From assembly GCA_049972525.1 (NCBI GenBank), contig JBMFKI010000023.1, positions 1 to 13,421 of the forward strand: 13,421 bases of DNA, written 5' to 3'. The position numbers were made by a program, and so were the translations under genes. This document shows positions 6,749 to 12,989 of this stretch, one piece after another. Position 1 is the first letter of the stretch. Each line of letters begins with the position of its first letter. This DNA is from JAVZLQ01 sp049972525 (GTDB taxonomy: Archaea; Thermoproteota; Bathyarchaeia; Bathyarchaeales; Bathycorpusculaceae). The notes under the pieces were generated by a model. The model worked only from the letters and a program-made list of their open reading frames with translations, was not told where the DNA came from and made no database searches.

Positions 6749-7014
6749 CCGACAAGCTCAACCGTCGTTCCTAAAGCTTGACCGGGCACGCCTCTTCTAA
6801 ACCTAGCCCTCACCAGGCCCTTCTTTCCATGCAAAGCCACAATTTTACCGACAATTCTATTTTTCCCACTTTTCCATGCAACCTTCCGTCCAACAAGCTT
6901 ACAAGCCTCAGAAAACGATTTCACATGGTTAAACTGGATGATGCATTCTTTAGGTCTCTGAGTTTTTGGGCCTACACGATAGTTGACTATGACTCCGACA
7001 ATCCGCTGCGCCAT
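6745..7014 (-). CDS. rpl35ae: Ribosomal protein eL33 (L35Ae)
   Basis: A component of the large ribosomal subunit found in archaea and eukaryotes. The 89-aa beta-rich sequence has the family pattern: an N-terminal strand ending N-Y-R-x-G (11-15), the central G-R-K-V-A-W-K-S-G (42-50), then G-K-I-V-A-L-H-G-K-K-G-L-V-R-A-R-F (56-72) and the C-terminal G-V-P-G-Q-A-L-G-T. The ATG at 7014 is preceded by GGTGGGG. A TATA-like AAATTTAAAATTT with CGAAAT upstream lies at about 7045-7065 on the minus strand. It ends tail-to-tail with the nuclease gene; the two TAG stops share CTAG at 6745-6748. Confidence 0.96.
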   Translation of the reverse strand: MAQRIVGVIVNYRVGPKTQRPKECIIQFNHVKSFSEACKLVGRKVAWKSGKNRIVGKIVALHGKKGLVRARFRRGVPGQALGTTVELVG

Positions 7015-7044
7015 GACGCCCCACCATGACCCATTTTCTAAACT

Positions 7045-7068
7045 AAAGCGAAATTTTAAATTTATTTC
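7045..7068 (-). promoter_or_regulatory. BRE/TATA-like promoter for eL33
   Basis: On the minus strand ACCGAAATAAATTTAAAATT carries a purine-rich BRE-like part and an AT-rich TATA element about 35-45 nt before the eL33 ATG. Positions fit an archaeal core promoter with a short leader containing the GGTGGGG SD. Confidence 0.45.
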
Positions 7069-7173
7069 GGTTCAGAGCTCGTAAAACAACAATGATTAAA
7101 GCTAACTGGTGTGGAAACAGTAATAAGAAAATTCTGCAAAACGTGATTTCAAATTAAAGGAGCGCTCTTTGAA

Positions 7174-8472
7174 ATGTTTGGTGATTATGTTTCTAAAACT
7201 TCGAGGTCTAAGGCTTTGTATGAGAGAGCTAAAAAAGTCTTGCCTGCGGGAGTTTCCTATGGCATAAGGTTTTTTGAGCCATACCCATTTTACACGGCGA
7301 AAGCAAAGGGGAGCAAACTTTACGATGTTGATGGAAATGAGTACATAGACTTTTGGCTTGGGCACACAGCGCTCATACTTGGGCACAGCCCAAAGCCTAT
7401 AGTGGATGCCGTTAAAAAGCAGCTTGAGAATGGTACTCATTATGGAACATGCCACGAGTTGGAAATTTCTCTAGCAGAACAAGTTGTGAAGATGGTTCCA
7501 AACGTGGATATGATACGTTTCACAAACTCTGGAACAGAAGCAAACATGTATGCCATGCGCTTAGCAAGAGCCTACACAAAAAAACGGAAAATCGCGAAGT
7601 TTGAAGGGGGATGGCACGGCGGATATGACGCGCTTCATGTGAGCGTAAAATATCCTTTTAACATTCCGGAATCTGCGGGGCTAACAAGTGGAGCCATTCA
7701 AGACACTATTGTGTTGCCCTTCAATAATCTTGAGGGGGTTAGAAGAAAGCTAAAGAATGAAGAAGATGTTGCCGCCGTAATAATTGAACCTATCCTCGGC
7801 GCTGGCGGTGGAGTCCCAGCAGAAAAGGAGTTTTTGAAGGGACTTAGAGAACTCTGCGATGAAAAGGGCATTTTACTAGTTTTTGACGAAGTTATCACTG
7901 GTTTTAGATTGGCTCCAGGTGGAGCACAGCAGTATTTTGATGTTAACTCTGACATCACTGTTTTCGGGAAAATTTTGGGCGGCGGATTCCCAGTCGGAGC
8001 CTTCTGCGGACGAAGGGAAATTATGGAGAAGCTTGATACGACAATTTATGAACGGCCAAATTACGCCTTCCACGGTGGAACATTCACAGCGAATCCTATA
8101 ACGGCGACGGCTGGTTTGACGACACTTAAAATTCTGGAGGACGGCAAACTAATAGGAGAACTGAACACGCTTGGGGATAGAATTAGAGAGGAATTAAAGG
8201 CTATTTTTGAAAAGAACGGGGTTAACGTGCAGGTTACTGGCAAAAGTTCACTATTTAACGTTCACTTTACAAAAGAGGAGATCATGGATGCGAACGCCGT
8301 TTTTAGAGCTGACAGAAAGAAGCTTGTGGATTATAACTTGTATTTAATCGCCAATGGCATATTCTTCCTACCAGGACATAACGGCGCATTAAGCACAGCC
8401 CATTCGGAAAGTGACGTAGAAAAACTTTTCCTCGAAACGGAGGAATACGCCAAAAAACAAAAGCTTGCATGA
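7174..8472 (+). CDS. Class III PLP aminotransferase, glutamate-1-semialdehyde aminomutase-like
   Basis: A 432-aa fold-type I pyridoxal-phosphate enzyme. The Schiff-base lysine is K266 in F-G-K-I-L-G-G-G-F-P-V-G-A, and the pyridine-nitrogen aspartate is D238 in V-F-D-E-V-I-T-G-F-R. N-S-G-T-E-A-N (about 112-118), G-G-W-H-G-G-Y-D (the phosphate/aromatic stacking region) and H-G-G-T-F-T-A-N-P follow the GSAM subfamily layout. True HemL usually has A-G-S-G-V-like gating-loop residues after the H-G-x-x-D motif; here the loop reads V-K-Y-P-F-N-I-P instead, and no haem genes are nearby. I therefore call it GSAM-like rather than hemL: it may move an amino group on another substrate. ATG 7174 has AAAGGAG 11 nt upstream. 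It converges with mobA, only 9 bp apart. Confidence 0.88.
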   Translation: MFGDYVSKTSRSKALYERAKKVLPAGVSYGIRFFEPYPFYTAKAKGSKLYDVDGNEYIDFWLGHTALILGHSPKPIVDAVKKQLENGTHYGTCHELEISLAEQVVKMVPNVDMIRFTNSGTEANMYAMRLARAYTKKRKIAKFEGGWHGGYDALHVSVKYPFNIPESAGLTSGAIQDTIVLPFNNLEGVRRKLKNEEDVAAVIIEPILGAGGGVPAEKEFLKGLRELCDEKGILLVFDEVITGFRLAPGGAQQYFDVNSDITVFGKILGGGFPVGAFCGRREIMEKLDTTIYERPNYAFHGGTFTANPITATAGLTTLKILEDGKLIGELNTLGDRIREELKAIFEKNGVNVQVTGKSSLFNVHFTKEEIMDANAVFRADRKKLVDYNLYLIANGIFFLPGHNGALSTAHSESDVEKLFLETEEYAKKQKLA

Positions 8473-8481
8473 TAGCGCTAT

Positions 8482-9105
8482 TCACTTTTTCATGTGTGTA
8501 ATTATAAGCTCGGCCCTTTTCAGGTCCATGGGAGTGTTGACGTTAAAAAAAGTTCTAAGTTCATTGTCAAGCTGCTGCAGAACAAGAGTTGAAACATAAC
8601 GTATTCTACGCAGCTCACTTATCATAGATCGCATGTTTAAACAGCCAGAAGAAAAAGCTCTCTCTGCAGCTTCTAAGGCTGGTTCGACGTGGTAAACAGC
8701 TTGTAAGGGCTCTATGTAACCGTTTGGCCATCTTGGAATGGCAGCGTTCCGATTTATGCAAAGCTCGAATAGAAGCGAAACTATTTGATTGGAGATAAAC
8801 GGCGTGTCGCATGGAAGTAGCGTAGCGTATCTTCCATTCGCAACTTTTAATCCTGTTAAAGCCCCAAATAGTGGTGCGTGCGTTTTGCCTTCATCAGCAA
8901 TTATTCTAACGTCTGAACCGAGAACTTTCATGTAATTCTCAGCTTGGGTTTTTGAGTTGACAACAACAATTTCTTCATCAACAGTATGATTTACCGCATC
9001 TAAAACATGCTTTATGAGAGGCTTATTTGCCAACTGCATTAATCCCTTATCTTGTCCAAATCTGCTTGAAACTCCTCCAGCTAGGATTATCGCCGACTTA
9101 TCCAA
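8482..9105 (-). CDS. mobA: MobA-like molybdenum cofactor guanylyltransferase
   Basis: A nucleotidyltransferase of the MobA family, expected to attach GMP to molybdopterin to make the bis-MGD or MGD cofactor. With start TTG 9105 it is 207 aa, a normal length. The signature L-A-G-G-V-S-S-R-F-G-Q-D-K-G is at 8-21, with the lysine (K20) binding the nucleotide. A-P-L-F-G-A-L-T-G is at 77-85, and the metal-binding aspartate D100 sits in L-P-C-D-T-P-F-I. The frame is open back to 9201, overlapping the upstream membrane-protein gene, but TTG 9105 has GGAG 9 nt upstream and gives the expected family N-terminus. A related guanylyl- or cytidylyltransferase role cannot be excluded. No molybdoenzyme is in the window. 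Confidence 0.88.
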   Translation of the reverse strand: MDKSAIILAGGVSSRFGQDKGLMQLANKPLIKHVLDAVNHTVDEEIVVVNSKTQAENYMKVLGSDVRIIADEGKTHAPLFGALTGLKVANGRYATLLPCDTPFISNQIVSLLFELCINRNAAIPRWPNGYIEPLQAVYHVEPALEAAERAFSSGCLNMRSMISELRRIRYVSTLVLQQLDNELRTFFNVNTPMDLKRAELIITHMKK

Positions 9106-9122
9106 TAATTTGGTCTCCAATG

Positions 9123-9470
9123 CTATTTTGACTTTGCCAAAGAATGCACAGCTTCCGCGATTATAAACAGGCCTATAAGAACAATTATCATGGCGTACCA
9201 TGGCAACACATAGCCAACCAGGGCGGCTCCGCCAAGGATAAAGGCTAGTGTTCCTATGAATAGGCTAAACTTGCTCAGTGCCATTCCTAAACCTGTTCGG
9301 GCAATGTTTAGTCCAATTAGGATTACGCCAGTTCCAACAGCAATGTAAGGTACCATAGCTTCGAAGGCTATTCCATAAACGGTCATAGCCAAGCTAACCC
9401 CGATCATAACAAAGAAGATTCCCCATGCAAGAGAGGTTAAAGCCACATTTCTATTCAAAGCGTGCACCAC
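9123..9470 (-). CDS. Small four-helix membrane protein
   Basis: Unrecognised 115-aa integral membrane protein. Four hydrophobic helices are visible at about 11-33, 40-60, 67-88 and 91-109, with short loops, rich in G, A and I. The N-terminus is short and likely cytoplasmic; the C-terminus ends K-S-K. The start is GTG at 9470, the first of two GTGs in a row. A TATA box TTTTATAT about 28 nt upstream puts transcription start at or just before the GTG, so the mRNA is probably leaderless. It is followed by mobA 17 bp downstream on the same strand, so the pair likely forms an operon. GTGCAC repeats and a GCGATA/TATCGC palindrome overlie the promoter and may control it. Function unknown. Confidence 0.75.
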   Translation of the reverse strand: MVHALNRNVALTSLAWGIFFVMIGVSLAMTVYGIAFEAMVPYIAVGTGVILIGLNIARTGLGMALSKFSLFIGTLAFILGGAALVGYVLPWYAMIIVLIGLFIIAEAVHSLAKSK

Positions 9471-9510
9471 AAACTGAAACGTGCACCAAAATGCGATATA
9501 AAACTATCGC
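9461..9510 (-). promoter_or_regulatory. Promoter with operator-like repeats
   Basis: The TATA element TTTATAT (about 9496-9502, minus strand) is framed by the palindrome GCGATA-N6-TATCGC (9493-9510). A 9-bp direct repeat CGTGCACCA occurs at 9461-9469 and 9480-9488, 19 bp apart, roughly two helical turns; each copy contains the palindrome GTGCAC. Together they look like a regulator binding region over a leaderless start. They also sit between divergent genes. Confidence 0.5.
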
Positions 9511-9597
9511 AAAAGTTCGATGCGTGAAATATTACTAAAGCGGAATAGACTATATTACCAAATCAACGTGCAATCATCAAGTGAAGAGGAAAAGCCA

Positions 9598-9720
9598 ATG
9601 AACGCAGAAATTAAAGAACTCAATAGGATAATCTGCAAACAATGCGATGAAAGAGACTATGAGAAATGTCGAAACTGCAAGATACACCAGCTAATAAACA
9701 AGATAGCAAGCAGAAGCTAA
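9598..9720 (+). CDS. 40-aa two-CxxC (zinc-ribbon-like) protein
   Basis: Four cysteines are placed C-x2-C-x7-C-x2-C, a spacing suited to binding one zinc ion, and the rest is charged and helical. The function is unknown; such small knuckles often bind nucleic acid or partner proteins. The frame is open back to an ATG at 9520 (66 aa), but ATG 9598 has GAGGA about 8 nt upstream, whereas 9520 has no SD and encodes an unlikely N-terminus. Its TAA stop overlaps the TAG stop of the convergent ParA-like gene (CTAA at 9717-9720). Confidence 0.62.
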   Translation: MNAEIKELNRIICKQCDERDYEKCRNCKIHQLINKIASRS

Positions 9721-10496
9721 GGAAGACCTTCAACTTTATCCGCAATATTCGCCAGAATCCTTGCGAAGGGATGTTCAGGTTTCTCATGAGCAAATATTAT
9801 GTAGCCTTCACCTTTCAATACATCACAGAAGCATGGAATTATCCCCAAAATTGGAGCCTGATAGATGCCCTTAATTTTGGCTTGCGCTTCATCTGTTCCG
9901 CCCTTTAATACTATGTCGTTCAAAACTTTGTTTAGGACAATTTCGGTTTTCTTCTCAAAAAGTTCATAAAGTTCCTTAAGCATGCGCTTTGTGCCATCAA
10001 CATCAGATCTGTCAAATGTTGTTGCAACAATCACCATGTCGGCACTTACAATAGCGTTTATTGATGAGTACTGCAGTCCTGGGCTTGTATCAAATATTAG
10101 ATAATCGAAACTTCTATCGTTCAGAAGTGAGTTTCTAAGGGCTAAAAGCCTTCCTAAAGCTCGCATTTCCCACTTCCTATCCTTTGCAGTCATGTCTCTG
10201 ATAGCTTCTGTTGCTGGGTTGGCAAATCCAACGAAAAATTTGCCGCTGTTCTTGATTCTATCGCTGAGGTCTACTAAAACCTTGTCGATTTCGCATGTGC
10301 CATTTAAATAGTCGTTCAGCCAATAATTAATATTTTCAGCCTTGAGAAGAGTTACGATGCTTGGTGCTCGAAAGTCAAGATCCAAAAGGCAAACTTTTTT
10401 GCCGCGTTTGGCGAGTGTTGCCGCCAAGTTTATTGATATTATTGTTTTTCCAGTTCCACCTTTGTATGAGTGAACCGCAATTATTTTACTCAACAT
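9717..10496 (-). CDS. ParA/MinD-like partition ATPase
   Basis: A 259-aa SIMIBI-class ATPase of the ParA/MinD family. The deviant Walker A is K12-G-G-T-G-K17-T, with the signature lysine K12. Switch I is L-L-D-L-D-F-R-A-P-S (D41), and Walker B-type D136 lies in I-F-D-T-S-P-G. Such ATPases dimerise on ATP and position DNA, membranes or complexes. There is no clear MinD-type C-terminal membrane helix, so DNA or nucleoid binding is as likely. The upstream HTH gene ends at 10499. ATG 10496 follows that stop by two bases; a GTG at 10502 overlaps it by 4 nt, and a TTG at 10493 sits 5 nt after GGTGA. Any of the three starts keeps the motif intact. The pairing suggests a partition-like cassette. Confidence 0.9.
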   Translation of the reverse strand: MLSKIIAVHSYKGGTGKTIISINLAATLAKRGKKVCLLDLDFRAPSIVTLLKAENINYWLNDYLNGTCEIDKVLVDLSDRIKNSGKFFVGFANPATEAIRDMTAKDRKWEMRALGRLLALRNSLLNDRSFDYLIFDTSPGLQYSSINAIVSADMVIVATTFDRSDVDGTKRMLKELYELFEKKTEIVLNKVLNDIVLKGGTDEAQAKIKGIYQAPILGIIPCFCDVLKGEGYIIFAHEKPEHPFARILANIADKVEGLP

Positions 10497-10498
10497 AA

Positions 10499-10873
10499 TC
10501 ACCCTTGACTTTCCCTGTCAACGTAAAAGTAGGCTTTTCGCCCTTTACGTTCCTTCTTCAAGTATCCCATAATCACAAGCTGGTTCAAATATGCACTTTC
10601 AACAGCTCGTGCTCTACGGGTCTGCTGCGCTATTTCATCAGCCGTGGCGCGTCCAAGTCTACAAACGGTCATCGCAGTCTTTCTTAGGTGATCTGGCATT
10701 GAAAGCAACGTCATTACATCCAGTGGCGCCTCAGGAAGCGGTTGAAGCTCTCTTCTTTCATGTTTTTGCAGTTCGATTATTATTTCCATTTTCTCATTTA
10801 ACTTTTCGAGGTTTTCTTTGATTTTTTCTAGAATTTGTAGAGGCCTTTTCCCTAAAGTTTCTTGTTTAGCCAC
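10499..10873 (-). CDS. Coiled-coil plus winged-helix DNA-binding protein
   Basis: The 124-aa protein has an N-terminal predicted coiled coil (about 8-45, heptad-like I-L-E-K-I-K-E-N-L-E-K-L-N-E-K), a proline-rich linker (45-50) and a C-terminal winged helix (about 62-120; recognition-helix region around R-A-V-E-S-A-Y-L-N-Q-L, wing with K-G-R-K-A-Y-F-Y-V). The coiled coil likely makes dimers. It is translationally coupled to the ParA-like ATPase, so it may be the DNA-binding partner, the role ParB or SegB has elsewhere, though it does not look like either. GTG 10873 has GGGGA about 7 nt upstream. A GTGTA-T-TACAC palindrome between the TATA box and the start suggests autoregulation. Confidence 0.8.
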   Translation of the reverse strand: MAKQETLGKRPLQILEKIKENLEKLNEKMEIIIELQKHERRELQPLPEAPLDVMTLLSMPDHLRKTAMTVCRLGRATADEIAQQTRRARAVESAYLNQLVIMGYLKKERKGRKAYFYVDRESQG

Positions 10874-10887
10874 TGTTTTTCCCCGTT

Positions 10888-10906
10888 GTGTATTACACTT
10901 ATACAG
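10888..10906 (-). promoter_or_regulatory. TATA box with GTGTA-N-TACAC palindrome
   Basis: On the minus strand TGTATAAGTG (about 10897-10906) is a TATA-like element 24-30 nt before the GTG start of the HTH gene. Immediately downstream lies the perfect 11-bp palindrome GTGTA-A-TACAC (10888-10898), where a bound repressor would block initiation. The HTH protein itself is the obvious candidate ligand. Confidence 0.45.
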
Positions 10907-11028
10907 TTATGTTAGAGCGTGGAGTCTTTATTAAGTCTTACGAAATAAAGGTCATTATTCACAAAACAAACACAAACTACTTACAGCAAAATCAATTTTA
11001 AGCAAAACTCCAAGCATAAAGAATGGTG

Positions 11029-11062
11029 ATGCATATAGAAGGTTGCATATGCATAGAAAAAT
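11029..11062 (-). terminator. Possible terminator region with inverted repeat
   Basis: Right after the 3' end of the winged-helix gene, the minus strand reads CCAATTTTTC (T run at 11057-11061), followed by the inverted repeat ATGCATA (11029-11035) / TATGCAT (11048-11054). A short U tract fits archaeal termination; the repeat may be incidental. Confidence 0.3.
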
Positions 11063-11070
11063 TGGGGCTC

Positions 11071-11367
11071 CTAATATGGTACGAGCGCCTTGTTCCTAGC
11101 TTCTTCAACAATTGGTAATACTTGTTTCAATTCCCTGAAGTATTTTAGCACTGTTATGCCCCTTTGAGTTATCGCGTAGACCACACGTTGTTTTCCAACA
11201 GTTCTCTCTTCAATTAGGTTTTGTTTAATTAAAAAGTCAAGATATTCCTTAAGTACACTACAGTTCACGTTAGCTTTATACATTATGTGCGTCAGTTTCA
11301 ATGGACCACGGTGAGCTAACACTTTAAGTATGTCTATATACATTTCGAGTTTGGAACGTCTCATCAT
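11071..11367 (-). CDS. Archaeal winged-helix transcription regulator (HTH_45-like)
   Basis: A 98-aa winged-helix protein typical of small archaeal regulators. A first helix covers Y-I-D-I-L-K-V-L (about 10-17); an HTH follows with L-T-H-I-M-Y-K-A-N-V (25-34) and the recognition helix S-V-L-K-E-Y-L-D-F-L (37-46). The wing is around T-V-G-K-Q-R-V-V-Y-A-I-T (56-67), and a C-terminal helix (70-90) is probably for dimerisation. ATG 11367 has GAGGT close upstream, and a second ATG follows directly. A strong TATA box (TTTATATAAA, about 11398-11407) is 35 nt upstream. Targets unknown. Confidence 0.87.
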   Translation of the reverse strand: MMRRSKLEMYIDILKVLAHRGPLKLTHIMYKANVNCSVLKEYLDFLIKQNLIEERTVGKQRVVYAITQRGITVLKYFRELKQVLPIVEEARNKALVPY

Positions 11368-11397
11368 CCAAACCTCTTTTGCGATATTTTCACCCTT

Positions 11398-11407
11398 TTT
11401 ATATAAA
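11398..11407 (-). promoter_or_regulatory. TATA box of the winged-helix gene
   Basis: TTTATATAAA is centred about 35 nt upstream of ATG 11367 on the minus strand, predicting a leader of roughly 10 nt that holds the GAGGT ribosome site. Confidence 0.55.
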
Positions 11408-11451
11408 GCTTTTATGGATTCAAACTACGTCTTTTTTCTCTTTAGTCAGCA

Positions 11452-11634
11452 TTAGTAGCTTCTTTTCTCTTGCGCACGCATTAACACGTTTATTCTATTT
11501 TGGAAAGCCGTAACCATGTCATCTAACAATATTTTTTGCAATTCCGCAGAGAGCACCTTAATGTTTTCCCCGAAAACTCTAGCCATCTTAGCTTCCAAAT
11601 TTTTCCTTTGTTCTGAAGTTATATCTTGTCTCAA
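11452..11634 (-). CDS. 60-aa helical hypothetical protein
   Basis: Unrecognised small protein, charged and all-helical, with no cysteines or membrane segment. Two helices are likely: about 7-24 (T-S-E-Q-R-K-N-L-E-A-K) and about 28-56 (S-A-E-L-Q-K-I-L-L-D-D-M-V-T-A-F-Q). The frame extends to a TTG at 11649, but that TTG is itself part of TTGGAGG; the SD GGAGG lies 8 nt before the TTG at 11634, so the shorter start is much better. A TATA-like GTTATATGC about 45-55 nt upstream fits its own promoter. The excellent SD is the main reason to call this a gene. It lies 84 bp upstream of the winged-helix gene, same strand. Confidence 0.6.
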   Translation of the reverse strand: MRQDITSEQRKNLEAKMARVFGENIKVLSAELQKILLDDMVTAFQNRINVLMRAQEKRSY

Positions 11635-11690
11635 ATAGTTTTCCTCCAACCTTTACGCAAAATGATAAGCGATGTGCATATAACTAACTT

Positions 11691-11882
11691 ATGAATTCAA
11701 AATCTAGATTTGAGGTAAACACGGGAACTTTTGAAGAATATTTTTATTTTTGGCTTTGCTATTTGTTTTTGCCGGATGATGAGAAGGCATTAGATTGACT
11801 TGTAGATGAAATCTCAGAGTTACTCGGACGGCAACGAATGAAAAACCTTCACGTTACATATAAATACAATGAGTGCATGTGA
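11691..11882 (+). pseudogene. Possible small ORF broken by an in-frame TGA
   Basis: From ATG 11691 the plus frame gives 35 codons ending D-D-E-K-A-L-D, then TGA (11796-11798), then continues open with L-V-D-E-I-S-E-L-L-G and on to TGA at 11880-11882. The acidic, helix-like residues on both sides of the TGA read as one domain, which suggests a gene inactivated by one base change. There is no SD before 11691. The last 34 bp overlap the end of the methyltransferase gene on the other strand. TGA is an ordinary stop for other genes here. Confidence 0.25.
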
Positions 11883-12352
11883 AATTCTCCTTCCGATATT
11901 TGGATGTTTTTTACTTGGCGAAGTCCCATAAGTGGATGGTCGTGAGCTAGTATTCTTGTTCCCTTTTGGCATTCGCTAATTATTTTCTCTGAAAGCTTTG
12001 GGATTATTGGTGGAAAAGGATATACATATATAACGTCGAATTTTGAGAGTTCAACTGTAAAAATGTCAGCATTGACAATTTCTATTAAGTGCCCAAGTTT
12101 AGCCATTTTCACGTTTTTGCGTGCAATCTTGGCTAAAGCTAAATCAATTTCGAAGCCAACACAGAAAGCGCCAAACTTTTGGGCAGCCCTTATTAGCACT
12201 TTTCCATCTCCACATCCAAGGTCGGCGAAAATTTCGTTGGGCTTGATTTCAACAATGTTTAATGCCGCGTCGATTACAGAAAGCGGACTTGGTAGATATG
12301 GAAACTCTGTGAGTCTTCTAATTATCGCTTGCCCGTATTCACAGCTCATCAT
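11849..12352 (-). CDS. Class I SAM-dependent methyltransferase, aKMT-like
   Basis: A 167-aa Rossmann-fold methyltransferase. Motif I is F-A-D-L-G-C-G-D-G-K (42-51), the acidic SAM ribose ligand is E68 in G-F-E-I-D, and N94-A-D96 marks the adenine-binding motif. The post-motif Y-V-Y-P-F-P lies at 109-114. The N-terminal P-Y-L-P-S-P and the C-terminal K-G-T-R-I-L-A-H-D and H-S-L-Y-L-Y-V resemble the small archaeal protein-lysine methyltransferases (aKMT of Sulfolobus). Protein lysine methylation is therefore my best guess, but other substrates are possible. ATG 12352 is followed by a second ATG; no SD is visible. It is divergent from the membrane-HTH operon across 95 bp. Confidence 0.85.
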   Translation of the reverse strand: MMSCEYGQAIIRRLTEFPYLPSPLSVIDAALNIVEIKPNEIFADLGCGDGKVLIRAAQKFGAFCVGFEIDLALAKIARKNVKMAKLGHLIEIVNADIFTVELSKFDVIYVYPFPPIIPKLSEKIISECQKGTRILAHDHPLMGLRQVKNIQISEGEFHMHSLYLYVT

Positions 12353-12406
12353 TCTAAATATTTAATGGCACATAAGCATAACAGTTTTTCCATTAGATTG
12401 ATTAGG

Positions 12407-12447
12407 CTTTTAAACAGAATCTTCTTAATGAGTTTAGGTGATTATTT
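12407..12447 (+). promoter_or_regulatory. TATA-like element and strong SD of the membrane-HTH operon
   Basis: CTTTTAAACAG at about 12407-12417 is a TATA-like element about 36 nt before the GTG start. AGGTGATT (12436-12443) is a near-perfect match to the archaeal SD, four bases before GTG 12448, and fixes that start. Confidence 0.5.
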
Positions 12448-12897
12448 GTGTCTAAGGAACTTGATATTGCTTTCTTGGAATCCGAGCTAAAAGGAAAGAC
12501 ACTTTTGGTTTACTGGTATTTGCTTCAACGATCAACACACACCGTGGGCGTTCGAGAAGTTCAACGTGCATTGGGCTTTTCAAGTCCAAGCATTGCGGTG
12601 CATCACCTTGAGAAACTTCAAGATTTGGGGCTTGTGAAGAAGAAGGGCACGGGCGAATATGTGCTTGAGGAAGAAATTAAGGTTGGAATTTTACGTTTCT
12701 TCACACGTATGGGTCGCTTCTTGGTTCCGCGCTACCTTTTCTATTCGGTTCTGTTTCTCACAATGCTGATTGCCTACATCGTCCTATGCATTGTAAACCA
12801 TCTGGCTCCAAACTTGTACGTTTTGATTTTTGGCTTAACTGCAAACGTAATCTTATGGTTTGAGACTTTTAGGTTGTGGAGGGCGAAACCCCTATGA
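12448..12897 (+). CDS. Membrane-tethered winged-helix regulator
   Basis: A 149-aa protein with a cytosolic winged helix (about 15-72: V-R-E-V-Q-R-A-L-G-F-S-S-P-S-I-A-V-H-H-L-E-K-L as HTH, wing K-K-G-T-G-E-Y-V-L) followed by two membrane helices (about 93-116 and 120-139). The C-terminus is short and basic. The layout, an HTH tied to the membrane without a sensor domain, is common among archaeal one-component regulators; it may respond to the membrane or to partner membrane proteins. GTG 12448 has a very strong SD (AGGTGATT). The TGA stop overlaps the ATG of a 31-codon ORF (ATGA), so translation is probably coupled to it and to the membrane protein beyond. Confidence 0.87.
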   Translation: MSKELDIAFLESELKGKTLLVYWYLLQRSTHTVGVREVQRALGFSSPSIAVHHLEKLQDLGLVKKKGTGEYVLEEEIKVGILRFFTRMGRFLVPRYLFYSVLFLTMLIAYIVLCIVNHLAPNLYVLIFGLTANVILWFETFRLWRAKPL

Positions 12898-12989
12898 AAG
12901 TGGTAGGTGGTGATGCTGTGTATTCTGTTCTAAAGTGTAGAATTAAAAGGGCAGCTGCGCCTTTAACTTTACAGAGGCAGATAAAATGA
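12894..12989 (+). CDS. 31-aa small basic ORF, ATGA-coupled on both sides
   Basis: This frame is short enough to be missed by usual length cut-offs. Its ATG overlaps the TGA of the membrane-HTH gene (ATGA at 12894-12897), and its own TGA overlaps the ATG of the next gene (ATGA at 12986-12989). It thus fills the gap exactly. GGAGG lies about 11 nt before its ATG. The peptide has K and R at about a quarter of its length (C-R-I-K-R-A-A-A in the middle), one cysteine and no membrane segment. Alternatives: a translational bridge that only serves coupling, or chance. No relative known to me. Confidence 0.5.
   Translation: MKVVGGDAVYSVLKCRIKRAAAPLTLQRQIK

Noticed and set aside
7174..8472. Calling the aminotransferase hemL outright
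   Set aside because: The gating-loop residues typical of glutamate-1-semialdehyde aminomutase are not seen and no haem-synthesis genes are nearby.
11796..11798. TGA recoding (selenocysteine or Trp) in small ORFs
   Set aside because: TGA ends several well-supported genes here, and no SECIS-like structure or selenoprotein context is visible; mutation is the simpler reading.
11772..11830. C/D box small RNA
   Set aside because: GGATGATGAG resembles a C box and TAGATGA a C' box, but no CTGA D box is found at the required places.
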